NCBI RefSeq assembly: GCF_022539315.1
Contig: NC_066338.1
Coordinates: 3,968,001 to 4,032,000 of the forward strand
From: Serinus canaria
Lineage: Eukaryota; Chordata; Aves; Passeriformes; Fringillidae
DNA: 64,000 bases
Direction: 5' to 3'
Below, piece after piece: positions 33,778 to 47,130 of the stretch. The position numbers and the translations under genes were made by a program. Below the pieces are notes generated by a model. The model saw only the letters and a program-made list of their open reading frames with translations. It searched no databases and had not been told where the DNA came from. Positions within the stretch are counted from its first letter, which is position 1. Every line of letters starts with the position of its first letter.

Positions 33778-36639
33778 AAGCCAGAGATTTTAGACAGGGG
33801 GGCGGTCTTTTCTTCAGTGGTCCCCCAATGCCGATTGTGAGGCAGATGAGGGATATTTCGGACAGACTCTCACAGACCTGTGGAGAATGGAGGGACCTCA
33901 GAGCAGGAGAGGTGGACCCAGGGAAGTGTGAGGGGACCTGGTGAGGAATGCAGGCACAAGGGAAGGTGATGGGCGGTGCCAGGGAGAGCCCTGTCAGGCA
34001 GGGCTGCATGCAGAGGGTTGAGCAAGGATGGGGTATTTGGGAGGGATGTGGGGGCTTCCTGTGCCCATTCCCACACTCACTGTGCACCGTGATACAGAGC
34101 TGGGTGCAGCTCTTCCACACGGCCCCACCCTCGGAGGGCACCTTGCAGCTGTAATTCCTCAAGTGAGAGAGCTCCATGGAAGGCACCAGCAGCTGTGGGG
34201 ATCTCTGTGGACCCCCTATCACCTTGCCCATCCTAGTAGAACATGTGCAGGAGGGGGGCTTGGGGCCGCAGGGGGCTGGGGGTGCTGAGGCAGCTGAGAG
34301 TCAGGGGGGATCCCAGGGTGGGCATGGGGGACCCTCCAGCACCGGCACCGAGAAGAGCTCTGGAAAGGAGAGGGGAGGAGAGGACTGTGACTCTGAGTCC
34401 ACTGGGAAGTGGCTTTGGGGATGTCAGGATATTGGAGTTCCAGCCTTGGGGATGCTCACTGTGCACTGTTACCGTTACTGCTGCTGACTGTGACAGCCAG
34501 GACCCCACCAAGCCCTCACTGCAGTTGTAGACAGGGACAGCTTGATTCCTTTGAGGGAACCCCAGTTCCTTCTCATCGCGGTAAAATCACACCCTGGTGA
34601 CCAGGTTTTCCTGCTGGCCCCAGCAGCGCAGTGTCACTGTGTCACCCTCCAGCAGTGCCTGTGCAGCTCCAGCTGCAGCACCAGCTGGTCTGTGGGACAG
34701 GAGGGTCCCATCTCACTGAGGGGGTCAAGACAGGTCCAAGATGGGTGCCCATGGCACTGAGGACATCTGGGTTGAGTCTCCATTGCGTGGGAGAATCCCA
34801 GGAACATCAGGAGCCACCCCGTGTCAGAGGTGTTGCCATGGCTCTGGGAAGGAGATGGGCAGAGGAGGGCACATGACCCTGAGTCTGCTGTGAAGGGGCT
34901 GTGGGGGTGCTGAGGTGTGATGTGTGGGGTGCTCACTGTGCACTGTCCTTATCACTGGTGCCGACTGCACCCACAGTGACCATTCTGGCCAGGAGCCTCC
35001 CTGGACATTGCAGTGGTAGTGGCCACTGTGCTGAGCTTCAGGGGCAGCAGGAGCAGCTTGGTTTGACGGAAGTACTGCCCCAGATCTTTCCCATCATGGT
35101 AGAAGTGCACTTCAAGGAATCACTTCTTCTGCCTGACCCGGCAGCACAGGGTCACAATGTCCCCCTCCAGGAGCGCCTGCGCTAGCACCTGCCACACTGG
35201 GGTGGCTGTGGGACAGGAGGGTCCTGATGGCAACAGAAGGAACCAGGGGTCCTCTATTGCAATAGGGTACTCTCATCGCACTGGGATGCACTGCTTTGTA
35301 CATGGGATGCTCCAGTCATGTTCTGGGATGTCCCCGTGTGCAGGGAATGGGCTCTGGTCACATGAAGGGTGTGAGCCATGCAGCTGAGCTCACCCAGGAG
35401 CTCTCAGTGTTCCCACAGGTGCCAGGGCAGGGGCGCAAAGAGCTCTCATGGTTTACAACATGCATTGGGGAGTTGAGCCCGGTGCGGGTCAGTCTTGCAG
35501 ATGAGCCAGGGCTCACCTCATTCTGGCCACCAGTGCCTACCATCCTTGTAAGAGATAGTGGCACCAGGTGGCCCTAAGCCCTGGCAGGTCAGTGTCACCT
35601 GGTCCCACAGCACTGCCAGTATCCAGGGGGGCAGCACTAGGAGCTAGGGGTCTGTGTGCCTGCGGGTGACAGGGACTGCCAAGGCCACTGTGGAATGGGG
35701 ACAGCAGGGCAGGGCCATGGCATCCACTGAGGACTCACCAGCAAGGACGAGGGTCTGGGCTGGAAGGGAGAAGGGACAGGCTGGGTGAGGGTGGTCCTGG
35801 AGGAACAGTGGCACACGGGGACAGAGGGTGTGGGAGCTGTCCCCAAACTGTCCCCTTTGTGACACTGGTTCTCATTAGAAAGTGCTCAGGAATGGTTCCT
35901 AACAAGTCTGGAGAGGCCAGGGGACATATTTGTATCACAGCTGCCCACAGCCACATCTGTTGGGAATTGATTTCCTGAGCATGGGGGGCAGTGTGGCCAC
36001 CCTGGGTGGACACAGGAAGTGGCAACACCACAGACACCCAATGCTGGCACAGGTCATCCTCACCAGCCTCATGGCACCTGTCCCCGTGGTCATGTCCCAG
36101 TGGCCCTGTGCCCATGATCCCATTCTGATGGTATCAGTCATCATGGTCCATCTGAATGGTGCAGGTCCATCTGTCCCTGTCCCCAGTTCCAAGGTATCTC
36201 TTGCCATATCTTTGTCCCCACATCCCCTTCCTCACACCCCCTCCCTCCATTACTCTCCCTGCATCCCATTCCTACACCCCAGCTGCCACATTCCTATCCC
36301 CTGTTCCTGTCCCCACAGCCACCCCACAATCCTAGTCATAATAGGGAGTCCACCCCCATGAACTGGGTCTGCTGGCCTAGAGGACCTCAGGGGAACCTGC
36401 AGCCCCACTGTGCCCCCTCCCCACGAGTCTCTCCTTCACCAGGGCCTGTCCCTGGGGCATCAGGCCCATGCCAGGGCACTCACCCCACAGGAGCAGCGCC
36501 ACCTTCCCAGCCATCCTGGTGTCCCCAGCCATCCAGGCTAGCTGTCACTCACTGCCAGGGCCACCTGTCTCCTGGGTGGTGGCTCTTTGGCCCAAGGGGA
36601 AGGAAGCAAGGTCACGTCTCATCTCCACATGTTGGCGGT

Positions 36640-37150
36640 TCATTGTGGGGGCAGGGTGGGGACAGGGTATTCCCAGGATTGGGGCAATGAGGGAATGTGG
36701 GGAATGAAGAATGGGTGTACCAGGGAAAGGAGGGGTAACCCAGGAATGGGTCCTGGAAGGGTAGTCTTTAAGGAAAGAGGGTTCAGGAATGGGATCCCGA
36801 GGAGGGTGGCCCAGGGGATTGGGGTGCCTGGGAATGGGAGTTCCCATGGGTGAGGGGCCCAGGAATGGGATTCCCAGGAGAGCATGGGCCCCAGGGATTT
36901 TTGCCCATGGGATGCGGGTCTCAGGGATGGGGTGCCAGTTGGCCTGGGGCCTATGGGAATGAGGGTTGTGGGGGAATGGGGACCCATGGGAGAGGATGAT
37001 AGGAAGGTGGATCCTGGGCTATGAAGACACTGAGGAATGGCAGTGCCAGGATGGTGGTCCCAGGGAGGGGGGACCCTAAAGAATTGGGGTCCCAAGGTAG
37101 GGTTCCCTGTGGAATGGGGGTCCCAGGGATGAGCAGTGGCTGGGTGGGTA
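36640..37150. repeat. G-rich minisatellite upstream of C
   Basis: Degenerate GGGAATGGGGGTCCCAGGG-type repeats, starting about 110 bases upstream of the S1 exon of C. Confidence 0.6.
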
Positions 37151-39108
37151 TGGGGGTTGCAGCTCCTTCTCTGGGTACCTCAGATTTGGCAGACACCCAT
37201 GTTCCAGTGCTGCCCCCTGGGGTGCTTGTAGTTGGGGAGGTGGGCGCCACAAGAGACTTCCAGAAGGTTCCAGTTCTCTGCTGTGAGGGATGCAGGTGCC
37301 CAGCTGTGCCCCAATGCTTTCACTTCATCTTTCCTGCAGCAGAAGGAAGAGGCAATATGTGCTTAGGGTCAGATTGGGGGAAGCGGTTCTATTCTGGGGG
37401 GGGGGGGGGCACATCCAGGGAGTTCCTTTCTTGTTGGGGTCTCTGTCCTGTTGGCCATCCTGTCCCAGGGATGACACATTCTGGCGGCCGCATCACTGTC
37501 CTAGGGGTGGGACATCCTGTGAACCTTTTTCCTGGGGGAGCCCTGCCCGCCCCCACTCTTCCTGGTGGCACATAGTGACCTCTGGGGTGTTGCAACTGGG
37601 GTGTTAGGATGTGCCCTGTCCTCTCCACAACCACCCTCGATGCCCTCATCCAGTTTAGAAGCCCTCAATTCCCCTTTTAAATTTTTAGATGCAAGCCATC
37701 CCACAGCTCTCCGAGATCCTTCCACGTGTGAGAAGCCCCATGGTGGTGACAGGGCAGGTGACATGTCAGCTGGGGAGGGCACAGACCCCCTGAGAGCCCC
37801 CAACAATGACCCCATCCCTCAAGGTCTCAACAGTGGGAGCCAGATGAAACACTCATGACCGCCCAAATGTGACCCTCCTCTGTCCACAACCCCAAGGACC
37901 ATCCTGCCCTCTACCCCCAGCAGTGGGATGGAAAAGTGCAGCTTTTTCCCCCTGGAAAAGTGGCTGACTTGGACCCAAATTTGCTGCTACAGGGCTGAGA
38001 CACAGGGTGGGGCTGAAGCTGTTTGGGGCTGCCCCCTCCCTCTCCTGCTCCCCGTTATTCCCCCCACAGGATTACAGGATTTCTGTCCTGGGGCTTGGGA
38101 TGATTTGAGTTTATTGGGTTTTGGGAGAAATCCTGTTCCAGACTTCTCCATTCTTTCTCATCCCCTGCAGGAACTGAGCTAGCAAGAGCAGCTTGGAATG
38201 GAGCCCTAGGCAGGAAGAAGCTCCCAAACTCCTGCTCCTTGAAGACAGTGGCCATCTAGGGATGGGGCCCAGCCATGGCCCAGCCCCACTCCACAGGGAT
38301 AGACATTGCCCAGCCCTGCTCTGGCCAGCCCCCGGTGGCAGCCATGACCTCAGGGTCCTCCTCACTCCCTTGGCTTTGATTCTGGCAGCTTTAGAGCTGC
38401 TGCAAAGGTGATAATTCTGTGGGGGGAAAAGGCCTGCCTGTGGTTAGCTCAGCCCTGCAAGAAACACAAAACCCCAAATGAGCCCAAGCAGTGGCTCTGG
38501 GAGGGCCTTTGATGGTTTTCAGAGCAGGGCTGGCGGGAAATCCCCCCTGCAGGAGCAGCTGTGAGGGAAACAGTCCGGAAATGCAGCAATTGATCATTTT
38601 GTCCCTCTTAGCAAGGGACTGAGAGAGACCCAGAACTACTACAAGGACAACAACAATCTGCTCAACAACCTGACTGCGTCCCTCCTTCTTGAACAAAACC
38701 TGCAGTCTTCTGGAACCTGTCAAATAGAATGTCTGGGTTCTGGCTTGGCTGCCAGAAGAGAGGGAAAAGTGTGGAAATATCAAGCAGGGGCTCTGCCCTG
38801 TGGTTGTCGTAGGGCTGGGGAAAGTGAACCTGTGTGCATTCCAGGTGTCCCCAAAGCTGCTCCATCCCTGCCCTCTTCACCTGCACAAGCCACAGGGAAA
38901 AGACAGGGTCTGCCCCGCCCTTACCCTACCCCTTCCAGGGTACCCCTCCGCTTCCCAGAGCTGTGGAGGCCTTACCCTGGCAACGCTTGGTCCTGAGACA
39001 TGGCAACAGTGGCTTCGGACATGCTGCCACAGTTGGTTCGGACATGCAGTGACTGTCCTGGCACTCACAGCACCATGGCAGCTGGGCCCATTCCCACTGC
39101 TCGGGGAC
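37150..39108 (-). repeat. 5'-flank duplicon of C
   Basis: Same block order as the other units, with the GGTGATAATTCTGTGGGG block at 38400-38710. The GAAANNGAAA site is eroded here (TTTCACTTCA at about 37318). No coding exon seen. Confidence 0.6.
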
Positions 39109-39475
39109 TGTTACTGACATGTTTTATGAAAAACCCTTTAGGATTTTTCCTCCTGAGGAGCTGAGAGGCCTCAGGAACAAAATGTAAACAATGATTATCT
39201 GGTGCTGTGGAATGCAACAGGTGGATCTGTGATTGGTCTCATGTGGTTGTTTCTAATTAATGGCCAATCACAGTCCACATGTCTCAGACTGTTTCAGTCA
39301 GTCTGAGCCTTTGTTAATCATTCCTTTTCTATTCTTAGCCAGCCTTCTGATGAAATCCTTTCGTCTATTCTTTTTGTATAGTTTTTAATGTAATATATAT
39401 AATAAAATAATTAATCAAGCCTTCTAAACAGAGTGCTGCTCCTTTGGGATGTGCTGACCACTCCTGGAGCGCTGC
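39109..39475 (+). mobile_element. Solo LTR in C's 5' flank
   Basis: Starts TGTTACTGACATG; AATAAAATAATTAATCAAGCC near 39400 marks the R region. Same family as the LTR inside gene E (49929-50315), in opposite orientation. Right end approximate. Confidence 0.65.
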
Positions 39476-41128
39476 CCTTTGTTGGGAATGAGCCCGGGAA
39501 CACCTGAATCATCGCCAAGGCCTGGGCTGGGACCTCCTGTGAGGCTGTGCCCAAGCCCTGAGGGGTTTGGGAGCCCAATAGGTGTCACTGCTCTGTCGCA
39601 AACTCTGGGGAGAGCAGGAATGGTAAGCAGTGCCCCACTATGGCCCAGCCCCACGGAGCTCACCTGAGCACCCTGCAGAATTCCTGGCACTCCTGTTCCC
39701 CCTGCATGGCCAGGTGCTGTTCTCATGGGCCACCTGATCTAGCCGTTCCCGCCTCAGCTGCTGGCCCATCTTGGCCTTCCTGGCCAGCCAGCAGGAAGCA
39801 GCGGCCCCATAGCACAGGCACTGAATCATCCCTAGCACCAGCAAAGACCTTCCTGGCAGCCAAAAGAGCTCCTTGTGGGCAGAGCTGGGGCCATCTGACC
39901 CCAAATTTTGTCCAATGCTGGCAGCACGCAGCCCTTTGCTCCGTGCCCGGCCCCCAGACTCCGCATATCGGGCCTGGGACCCGTGTGGAGGACAGCGTGA
40001 AGGCGGACTGCGCTAGCGCGGATACCCCGCGTGCCCAGACCACCGGGGCCCCCTGTCGGCCCCAGCCCGCTGAGAGAGACCTTGAAGGAGGAGGAGGAGG
40101 AGGCAGACCACACCTGTACGCTGGAGCGGTGGGCCAGCTGCTCATGCGAGTGACAAAAGCTTGTGTCGAGGGCTGATTCTCAATAGATCACAGCGAGGGA
40201 GCTGCTCTGCGATGTACGAAACCCTGACCCAGAATCAAGTAGTCTACAAATGATTTAGCGCTGGGTGGCCCACAATCATGCGGTACGTGATGGGGGAGAG
40301 GCAGTGTTGCATCAGTCCGCCCCTCCAGTCCCAATCACAAGCCCAATTTATGTAGCCCAAATTTTCTGGGAGAGGCAGAGGTGCCGTGTGTTTGCACAAA
40401 GGGATGCTTTAGGAGAATGGCTGAACTTTAGGAACGCTGGCCCTAATTACAACACCTCCTTAAGGGTCTGCAGCAGCCAAAGCAGAACAGAGGCATTGGT
40501 CCAACCAGCTCCAATTTTGCCCCATTTTGCCCTCCCAAGGCACTGCTCCCAGCGTGGGCTGTCCCTGTGCTCCAGGTGCAGCGGCAGAGCCCTCAGGGCT
40601 GTGGCTCTGCTCTCTTCCTACTCCTTCTCCTCCCCATGAGGCTGCTGTGTTGGGACCAGCAGTGGCCTAGAAAGAACAGGAACTCCAAACGTACTCTAGA
40701 ACCTCCTGAGGAGCCCAGGTAGAGTCAGCACTGAGCACTAGCTTTCCTCAACATACCAGGGCAATTCAATATTCCCAGAGCTGCTGTGTCAGGGCTGAAA
40801 GAGGAAAAGGGTGTGGAAGGCTGAGGTTTTGCAGGAATTGTGGTGTAAAGCCACCAGAGGTGCTGCTGTGGACCCAAGACTTGCCTGGGGTCAGGCGCTG
40901 CCTTCCTTCCTTTTGCGATCAGGCAGAGTGGTTTCGGGCATTGCCCAGGGTGTGTGCTATGCTGCCAGTGGGCACTAGGATCCAACTTGCTGCCTTGGCA
41001 GCTTCTGCCCACTGCTGGTGGTGGTGCTGGGACCAATTGGTGCCCGTGAGTTTGCAAAAGGAGCGATTTCCCCTCCTGCCTCCTGTGCAAAGCTGCCATG
41101 GCCCCTGAGGGGATGGAGCTGGACCGGG
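39476..41128. other. Unassigned interval in the C-D spacer
   Basis: 39476 to about 40720 is not shared with the other units and holds a small CpG-rich pocket (39950-40050) and a GGA repeat (40085-40100). No gene recognised. From about 40720 the duplicated unit resumes and leads into the CTCF-like array. Confidence 0.4.
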
Positions 41129-41239
41129 GCGCCCCCTGCTGGCCGGGAGTGTTCTCTGCAGCGCCCCCTGCTGGCTGGGAGTGCTTCCTGCAGCGCCCCC
41201 TGCTGTCCGGGAGTGCTCCCTGCAGCACCCCCTGCTGGC
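41129..41239 (-). promoter_or_regulatory. Tandem CTCF-like array, four units
   Basis: Units start at 41129, 41161, 41193 and 41225 (32-base period). The third has TGCTGTCC and the fourth GCACCCCC, so only the first two keep the full core. Confidence 0.6.
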
Positions 41240-41799
41240 CGTCGTTATAACTGCACCAAAGATGAACAAAGAGCCCTGTGTGAAAGGGAAAGTTCTTGGT
41301 TTTGTGTTGTTTGTTCTGTTCTGGTTTATAAATTTCTCAGTAAAGAGCTGGTATTCCTTTTCCTACATTTTTGCCTGGAATCCCCATAATAAGAGTTTTA
41401 GGTATTAATCTTCTTTCCATTCCAAGAATGTTCCTGCTTTCCTTGCCAAATATTTCTCCTGTAAATCAAGACAGTTGCCAGCTTCCAAGTTCCAGTGTGG
41501 ATGGGACAGAGACCCCAAGACAAGGCAGGGTCAGGGACTTGGCCACCTCATGCTCTGCCTTTTAAGCCAATTGGGCCACCAAGGGCCCTCTCCCCATGTG
41601 GCACTTCTGGTCACCTGGCCACTCAGGAGCTGGCTTTGGAAGAGCATCACACTGTCCCTGTGTGCCATGGCTGACAGACTGATGGATCAATGGGGCCCCG
41701 GTTCACCAAAAGCAGGGCCTGTTCCACCCCTGCCACACAGAGGTATTCCAAAATGTCACAAGACATCAAAGTTTTCTTGTCTCTGACACCACTCCCAGT

Positions 41800-42000
41800 G
41801 CCATGGCCTGATCCCAACTGCCCTGGCAAAGGGGGATGCTCTGGAACACCTACAGGGCCTTTGTGACATCATTGTGTGGGGGAAACGGCAGAGGTGGGGT
41901 TTGAGACAGTGCACAAGAGAATCCAGAGCCTCCTGAAATCTGCTTTGGCCATCAGAGCAAGGAAGGTCCAAGGCCCTGCCCTGGACAAACAAACTCTGGA
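41800..42000 (+). mobile_element. ERVL reverse-transcriptase fragment, unit D
   Basis: The same scrap as at 4080-4275, in the same place relative to the receptor 3' end. Confidence 0.6.
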
Positions 42001-42299
42001 CACTCCCCCCAGCACATTTCCTCCACTTTCCTGGTTGAGGAAATATGCTGGGAACATTGTCCAGGTTTTGCTCCTTGTCAGGGCTTTCCCTGGAAATCGT
42101 TCCTTTTGTGATCCTTGTGATTCTGAAACTTGTTGCTGTTTCAGTTGGTTTTGTTCTCTTGTTACAGTTTCAGGAAAGTGTTCTTCTCTCAGCCCTATGG
42201 GATCTTTGCCTCCACGAGGAGGGGGAGAGGCAGTTTTTAGTGGCAGCACACACGTGAGTGCATGCCCATGGTTGGGGACCCCCAATGACCCCCAGCTGC

Positions 42300-45200
42300 C
42301 CCGAGTGTCACAGCACAATCTCACTGATGCCACTGCACTCCTGTGGTCAGCCGTGGGGTCTGCATAGGTCACCGGGGTTTCTTGGGGACAGTGACGCAGG
42401 GGAGCCTTGCAAAAGACACTAGTTGTGGGGACCAAGGTAGGGGTGACACCGGTGGGTGACGTGTCATGGTCCCCCCCGACCAGTGTACTTATGCTGTGCC
42501 TGTTTGGTACTCAACAATGTGGGTGAACAGAACCTCCCACTCCTCTGGGGGGGGGGGGGGGTTGGTTGGGCGAGGCAGGGCTCTAGGGGGGCCCTCTAGA
42601 GAAAAAGAGGGCCCCCCTAGAGGGGGGAGGATGGAGAGTTGTGGGGTGGGAGTAAAAAGGGACTCACGTCTGGAAACCCCCACTTACCTTTCCTGGTGCT
42701 TCCCAGTGGGTGCAAATGAAAGAGGGGAGGGGTAACTGTGGGGTCCCAAGGGCCCTGACCCCTCTCAGGATTCCTGAAAACTCACGGGACCCTCATTTCC
42801 CCTCAGGACCCTCAAGCATCCCTGAAGGCCCCCAGAATACATTAACATCCCCAGTGCCCCAAACCAACTCAGCCTCAAGAACCTAAATCTTGGCAGGGAC
42901 AGAGACCCCCCCCAAAGCCCACAGGGCCCCTGAAAGGACCCCCAGCATCCCTGCAGAGCCCTCCAGCACCTCCCCAAACCCTACAAGACCCCCAGACAAG
43001 GTCACAGTTTTGGGGCTGTGGGTTCCACCCTATCACTCCCCAACTCTGGGGGCCTCTACAGCTCCCTGGGACCCCAGTTTCCCATTGTCAGCTATCCAGA
43101 TGGCACCACGGGTGCTCAGCCACAGGGAAACCGATGAGCAGGAGCAGAAAGAAAAGGGCCCAACCAACCCCTGTGACCACTACAAGAAACAGAGGGAGAC
43201 ACATAAGGATCACCTATCACCCCAGGGCTCCTGCATTCCCATGTGACCCTGTGTGACCCCACCTCTATTGCAGTGTCCCCACTATGTCACGACTAGAACC
43301 AACTCTGGGCTGAGTGCTTGGAAAACGTGGTACCCGTTCTGCTGGTTGGTGGCCATGCACTGGTAGGTTCCTGAATGTCCCACATCGACATCCCCAAGCT
43401 CCAGGAGGGGACCCCAGGCCACCTTCTGGCTATCTCACAGCCAGGTGAAGGTGTCAGGTGTTGAGCCCACCTGCACTGAGCAGCGCAGGGTCATGGGGTC
43501 ACCTGTGCACACCTGGTGTGATGGGGGACTGGGGGTGATGGTGGCATCGTCCATGGGTACTGTGGGGACAGAGACAGGGCTGAGGCCACAGGAAGGGGAT
43601 GGCAGCTGGTGTGGGGGGATAGGGACAAAGGGGATGGGTGTTATATGGGCTGTCATCGATGGGGTCACAACATGGAGGGGTGAGGAGGAGAGGGGAGTGA
43701 TGGAAGGACCCTAGATAGGAGGAGAGGGGAGTGATGGAAGGACCCAAGAAAGGTGTCTTGGGGACATGGAGGTACCCAGGCAGGGGACCCAAGGAGCCTG
43801 TGGGGGCTCCCGGTGCCCATCGCCACACTCACTGCCCACTGTGACGCGGAGCCAGGCACTGCTCTTCGCCACAGCCCCCCCCACTCAGAGCGTACCTCAC
43901 AGCTGTAATTCCCCGAGTGGGAGACCCCCACAGGGGGCACCAGCAGCTGTGGGGACCTCTGTGGGACCCCCAACACCTGCCCATCCCAGTAGAACACCTG
44001 CAGGAGAGGGGCTTGGGGCCGTAGGGGGATGGGGGTGCTGAGGCAGGTGAGAGTCAGGGGGGAAACCTTTGTTGTCTTGGTGGGACCCTCCAGCACTGGC
44101 ACTGTGAAGAGCTCTCGGAAGGAGATTGGGAGCTCTGGTGGGGGGGTGATTCTGAGTCCCTGGGAAGGGGCTGTGGGGGTGTCGGGGTGGTGGCTGTGGG
44201 GTGCTCACCGTGCACAGTCAGTGTCACCGGCGCTGACACCTCACACGCCCTTTATTTCAGCCAGCCCCTGCAGTGGTAGCCGCTGCTGTGGTGAAGCTGC
44301 AGAGGGGACAGGGATAGCTTGGTCCCATTGTGGAGCTCCACCAGGTGCTCCTCCTCGTGGTAGAAGGACACCGAGGTGATCGGGTTGTTCCACCAGCCCC
44401 TGAAGCACAGTGTCGCTGTGTCCCCCTCCAGCAGCACCTGCTCCAGCGCCTGCAGCACCAGCCTGCCTGGGGACCAAGTGGCAGGCTTCCCGTCACATCA
44501 CAAGGGCTTGGATGTTCTCAATGGCACTGGGACCCCCCTGCAGTGGGTCACACCCAGCACACCGGGTGTCCCTAATCCCAACACAGGGGTCCCTCCACAG
44601 TGGGATGCTCTGGGATGTCCCCCTGTGCAGGGGACAGGCTCTGGTCAGACCAGGGGGGTTTCCAATGGAGCAGAGCCCACCCAGAGACCTCAGGGTCCCC
44701 GTGAGTGTCAGGCTGGCGACACTCAACCCCCCTCACCATCTGAGACTCTCACAGGGAGGCTGAGCCCACTGCTGGATCTGTCACATTTGTTGGTGCCACT
44801 CTCGGTGACAGTGAAGAGGTTACGCCCCTCCTGCCACCAGCGCCGTGCATCTTTGTACCAGGTAGTGGCACCAGTGGTCCCCCGAGCCCAGGCAGGTCAA
44901 TGTCACCTGGTCCCACAGCTCCACCAGCCTCCAGGGGGGCTCCACGAGGAGCTGAGTGATCTAGGTGCCTGCAGGTGACAGGGGACACCAGCCTGCCAGG
45001 GCCAGCATGGGGCTGGGGACTGCAAGGTAAGGACATGGCATCCCCTGAGGACTCACCTCAAGCAAGCCGAGGTTCTGGGCTGGAAGGAAGAAGGTACAGG
45101 GCTGGGTGGGGTTGGCCCTGCAGGGAAAGCAACACCCAGAGCTTGGGTTTTGGCATTTTCCTCAGGCTTTCCCTGTGGGGACACCAGAGTAGCATGGACC

Positions 45201-45669
45201 TCTCAGGGACTGGGTCACCAGGGCCACCTCAGGCTGAGGCAGGACGCGGGAACACCGTGGACACCCTGAAAATGGGGATGCCATGACCACACCATGCTTG
45301 AGCAGGTCACCCCCACCAGCCCCACGATCTCTGTAACCATGGCCCATATGCATGGTGCTTGTCCCCTAGTCCCTGTCCTGGCATCCCTGTTCCCACATCT
45401 GCACATGCCCCAGGATGCCTCCCCAAATCCCTGTCCCCTCATTATTGTCCTCATGTTCCTGACCCCCCCCCCCTCTCCTGTACCCACAGCCACCCCATGG
45501 CTCCTGTCACCTCAGGCACTGCCACTGCTGCCATTGGGGACCTCAGGGGACCCTGCAGCCGCCCTGTGCCCCCTCTCCACCAGTCTCTGCCTCACAAGGG
45601 CCTGTGCCTGGGGCACTCAACCTACAGGAGCAGTGCCGCCTTCCCAGACATCCCAGTGTCCCCAGCCAT
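42300..45669 (-). pseudogene. Pseudogene D: FCRL-like receptor
   Basis: Exon remnants (minus): S1 45621-45669, S2 about 45054-45079, EC1 44737-44968, EC2 44209-44466, EC3 43833-44113, EC5 43263-43559, TM 43096-43179, Cyt1 42688-42709, Cyt2 about 42495-42570, Cyt3 about 42300-42407. Lesions: TGG to TAG in the leader with the donor changed; S2 is 23 instead of 21 nt; CAG to TAG and a one-base insertion in EC1 (232 nt); TAA in EC2; a frameshift in a G run of EC3; TGA after FTWL in EC5; the TM donor is AT; the Cyt1 acceptor is lost. ITIM 1 is VLFTHI (Tyr to Phe) and ITIM 2 is VTYADP (no Leu/Val at +3). Its neighbourhood is laid out like that of gene A. Confidence 0.85.
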
Positions 45670-45839
45670 ATCGACTGGCTGTCACTTGCTGCTGTGGCCA
45701 CCACACCCCTGGCTGGCAGCTCTTCAGATGAAGGGGAAGGAAGAAAGGTCACATCTCGTCCCAATGTGTAGGTGGCCCTTGGTGGGGGGAGGGTGGCCAC
45801 AAGATGGGGACAGGCTGGGGAGATTATGGGACAATCTGG

Positions 45840-46230
45840 GGACATGGTCTGGGGACATGGGGTCCCCAGGAATAGGGGGCTCAGGGGATGTGGGGAACCA
45901 AGGATGGGTGTGCAGGAGAATGGGGGGGGGGGTCCAGGGGAATTGGGGTCTTCATGCCTGGAAGGATTCAGGGGAATGGGGGTGCTGTGGAAACATGGTC
46001 CCCAGGGATTTGGGGTCATGGCATGTGGGTGCCAGGGTTGGGGGTGCAAAGGGAAAAAGGGGATCCTCGGAGATAGAGTTTCTGAGGGAAGAAGCAGCCC
46101 ATGGGAAGGGATGAAGGCAATGGAAGTCATGGGCAATGGCAGTCCTGGGATGGAGGTCCCCAAGAAGGAGAGATCAAGGCAGTGGGGGTCCTATGGTTGG
46201 TGTGCCAGGGGAATAGGGGTGCCAGGATGG
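45840..46230. repeat. G-rich minisatellite upstream of D
   Basis: Same degenerate repeat as in the other flanks, beginning about 170 bases upstream of D's start codon; includes a GGGGGGGG run near 45923. Confidence 0.6.
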
Positions 46231-46249
46231 GCAGTGGCTGGGTGGGTCC

Positions 46250-47130
46250 ACGGGTCACAGCTCCTTCCCTGGGTGCCTCAGATTTGGGGGTGACCCAGGG
46301 CCCAGCACTGCCTTCCCTGGGGTGCTCGTTTCCTATGCATGCATCACATGGGGGTCCTGGGTGGCTCTGCTTCTGTGTCCTCCCCTGCCCTTGAATTTTT
46401 CCTCTCCTATTTCTCTTTTTCCCCCTCTTTATTTCTCTTTTTTCCTCACTTTTGTGCCATGTCCCCTCAGCCCCAGTTCGTGGCTCAGCAATCCCAGGGA
46501 GCAGCTGAGCAGGGAATGGGTTGGGGGGAGCTGGGGAGGAGGAAAATGGAGTGTGGGGGTGCAGCGAAGAGTGGGGAGGCGGTGGGGGATGGAGGTGTTG
46601 TGCTGTGCCCCCTCAACATTTTCACTTTCTTTTTCTTGAACAAAGAGGAAGAGGCCATTTGTGCTGAGAGTCAGATGGAAAAAGGGGCAGGTTTCTGTCC
46701 TGGGAGGACACATCCAGGGGGGTCCTGTCCTGGGGGGATCCTGTCTCAGGGGTGGCACATCCTGGGGACCCCTGTCAGTCCAAGGGTGGGGCCAGCCATG
46801 GCCCATCCCCACTGCACAGGAATGGCCATTGCCCAGCCCTGCTCTGCCCAGCCCCAGGTGGCAGCCAGGACCTCAGAGTCCCCCTCACCCCCTTGACTTT
46901 GATTCTGACAGCTTTAGAGCTGCTGCAAAGGTGAGAATTCTGTGGGGGGAAAAAGGCCTTGCCTGTGGTTTGCTCAGCCCTTCAAGAAGTACAAAACCAA
47001 AAGTGAGCCCAAGCAGTGGCTCTGGGAGGGCCTTTGATGATTTTCAGAGCAGGGCTGGCTGAAAACCCCCCCATGCAGGGGCAGCTGTGAGGGAACCAGT
47101 CCAGAAATGCAGCAATTGAGCATTTTGTCC
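46250..47130 (-). repeat. 5'-flank duplicon of D
   Basis: Uninterrupted copy of the flank up to the block at 46910-47125. It shows the state of the sequence before the solo LTR inserted in A's copy. Confidence 0.65.
46620..46629 (-). promoter_or_regulatory. IRF/ISRE-like site upstream of D
   Basis: GAAAGTGAAA on the minus strand, about 950 bases upstream of D's ATG. Confidence 0.4.

Larger units (their letters stand above)
22850..36532 (-). pseudogene. Pseudogene C: FCRL-like, split by an ERV
   Basis: Exon remnants in order (minus): S1 36484-36532, S2 35739-35759 (21 nt), EC1 about 35440-35659, two D2-type exons EC2a 34937-35205 and EC2b 34460-34689, EC3 34081-34359, EC4 32510-32779 (270 nt, open), EC5 31215-31511, TM 23704-23787, Cyt1 about 23189-23210, Cyt2 23043-23114, Cyt3 22850-22965. 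Lesions: a frameshift to TAG and loss of the second half in EC1; TAG after FY plus a frameshift in EC3; two compensating shifts and loss of a cysteine in EC5; donor lost in Cyt1; ITIM 1 Tyr to Asp (VLDTKD); ITIM 2 TAC to TAA. An ERV and several LTRs lie in its introns. It is the only copy with an intact EC4 and the only one with two EC2 exons. Confidence 0.8.

Noticed and set aside
39638..40176. Possible gene in the C-D spacer (frames of 88-178 codons on both strands)
   Set aside because: No recognisable domain, overlapping frames on both strands in a CpG-rich pocket, no splice support.
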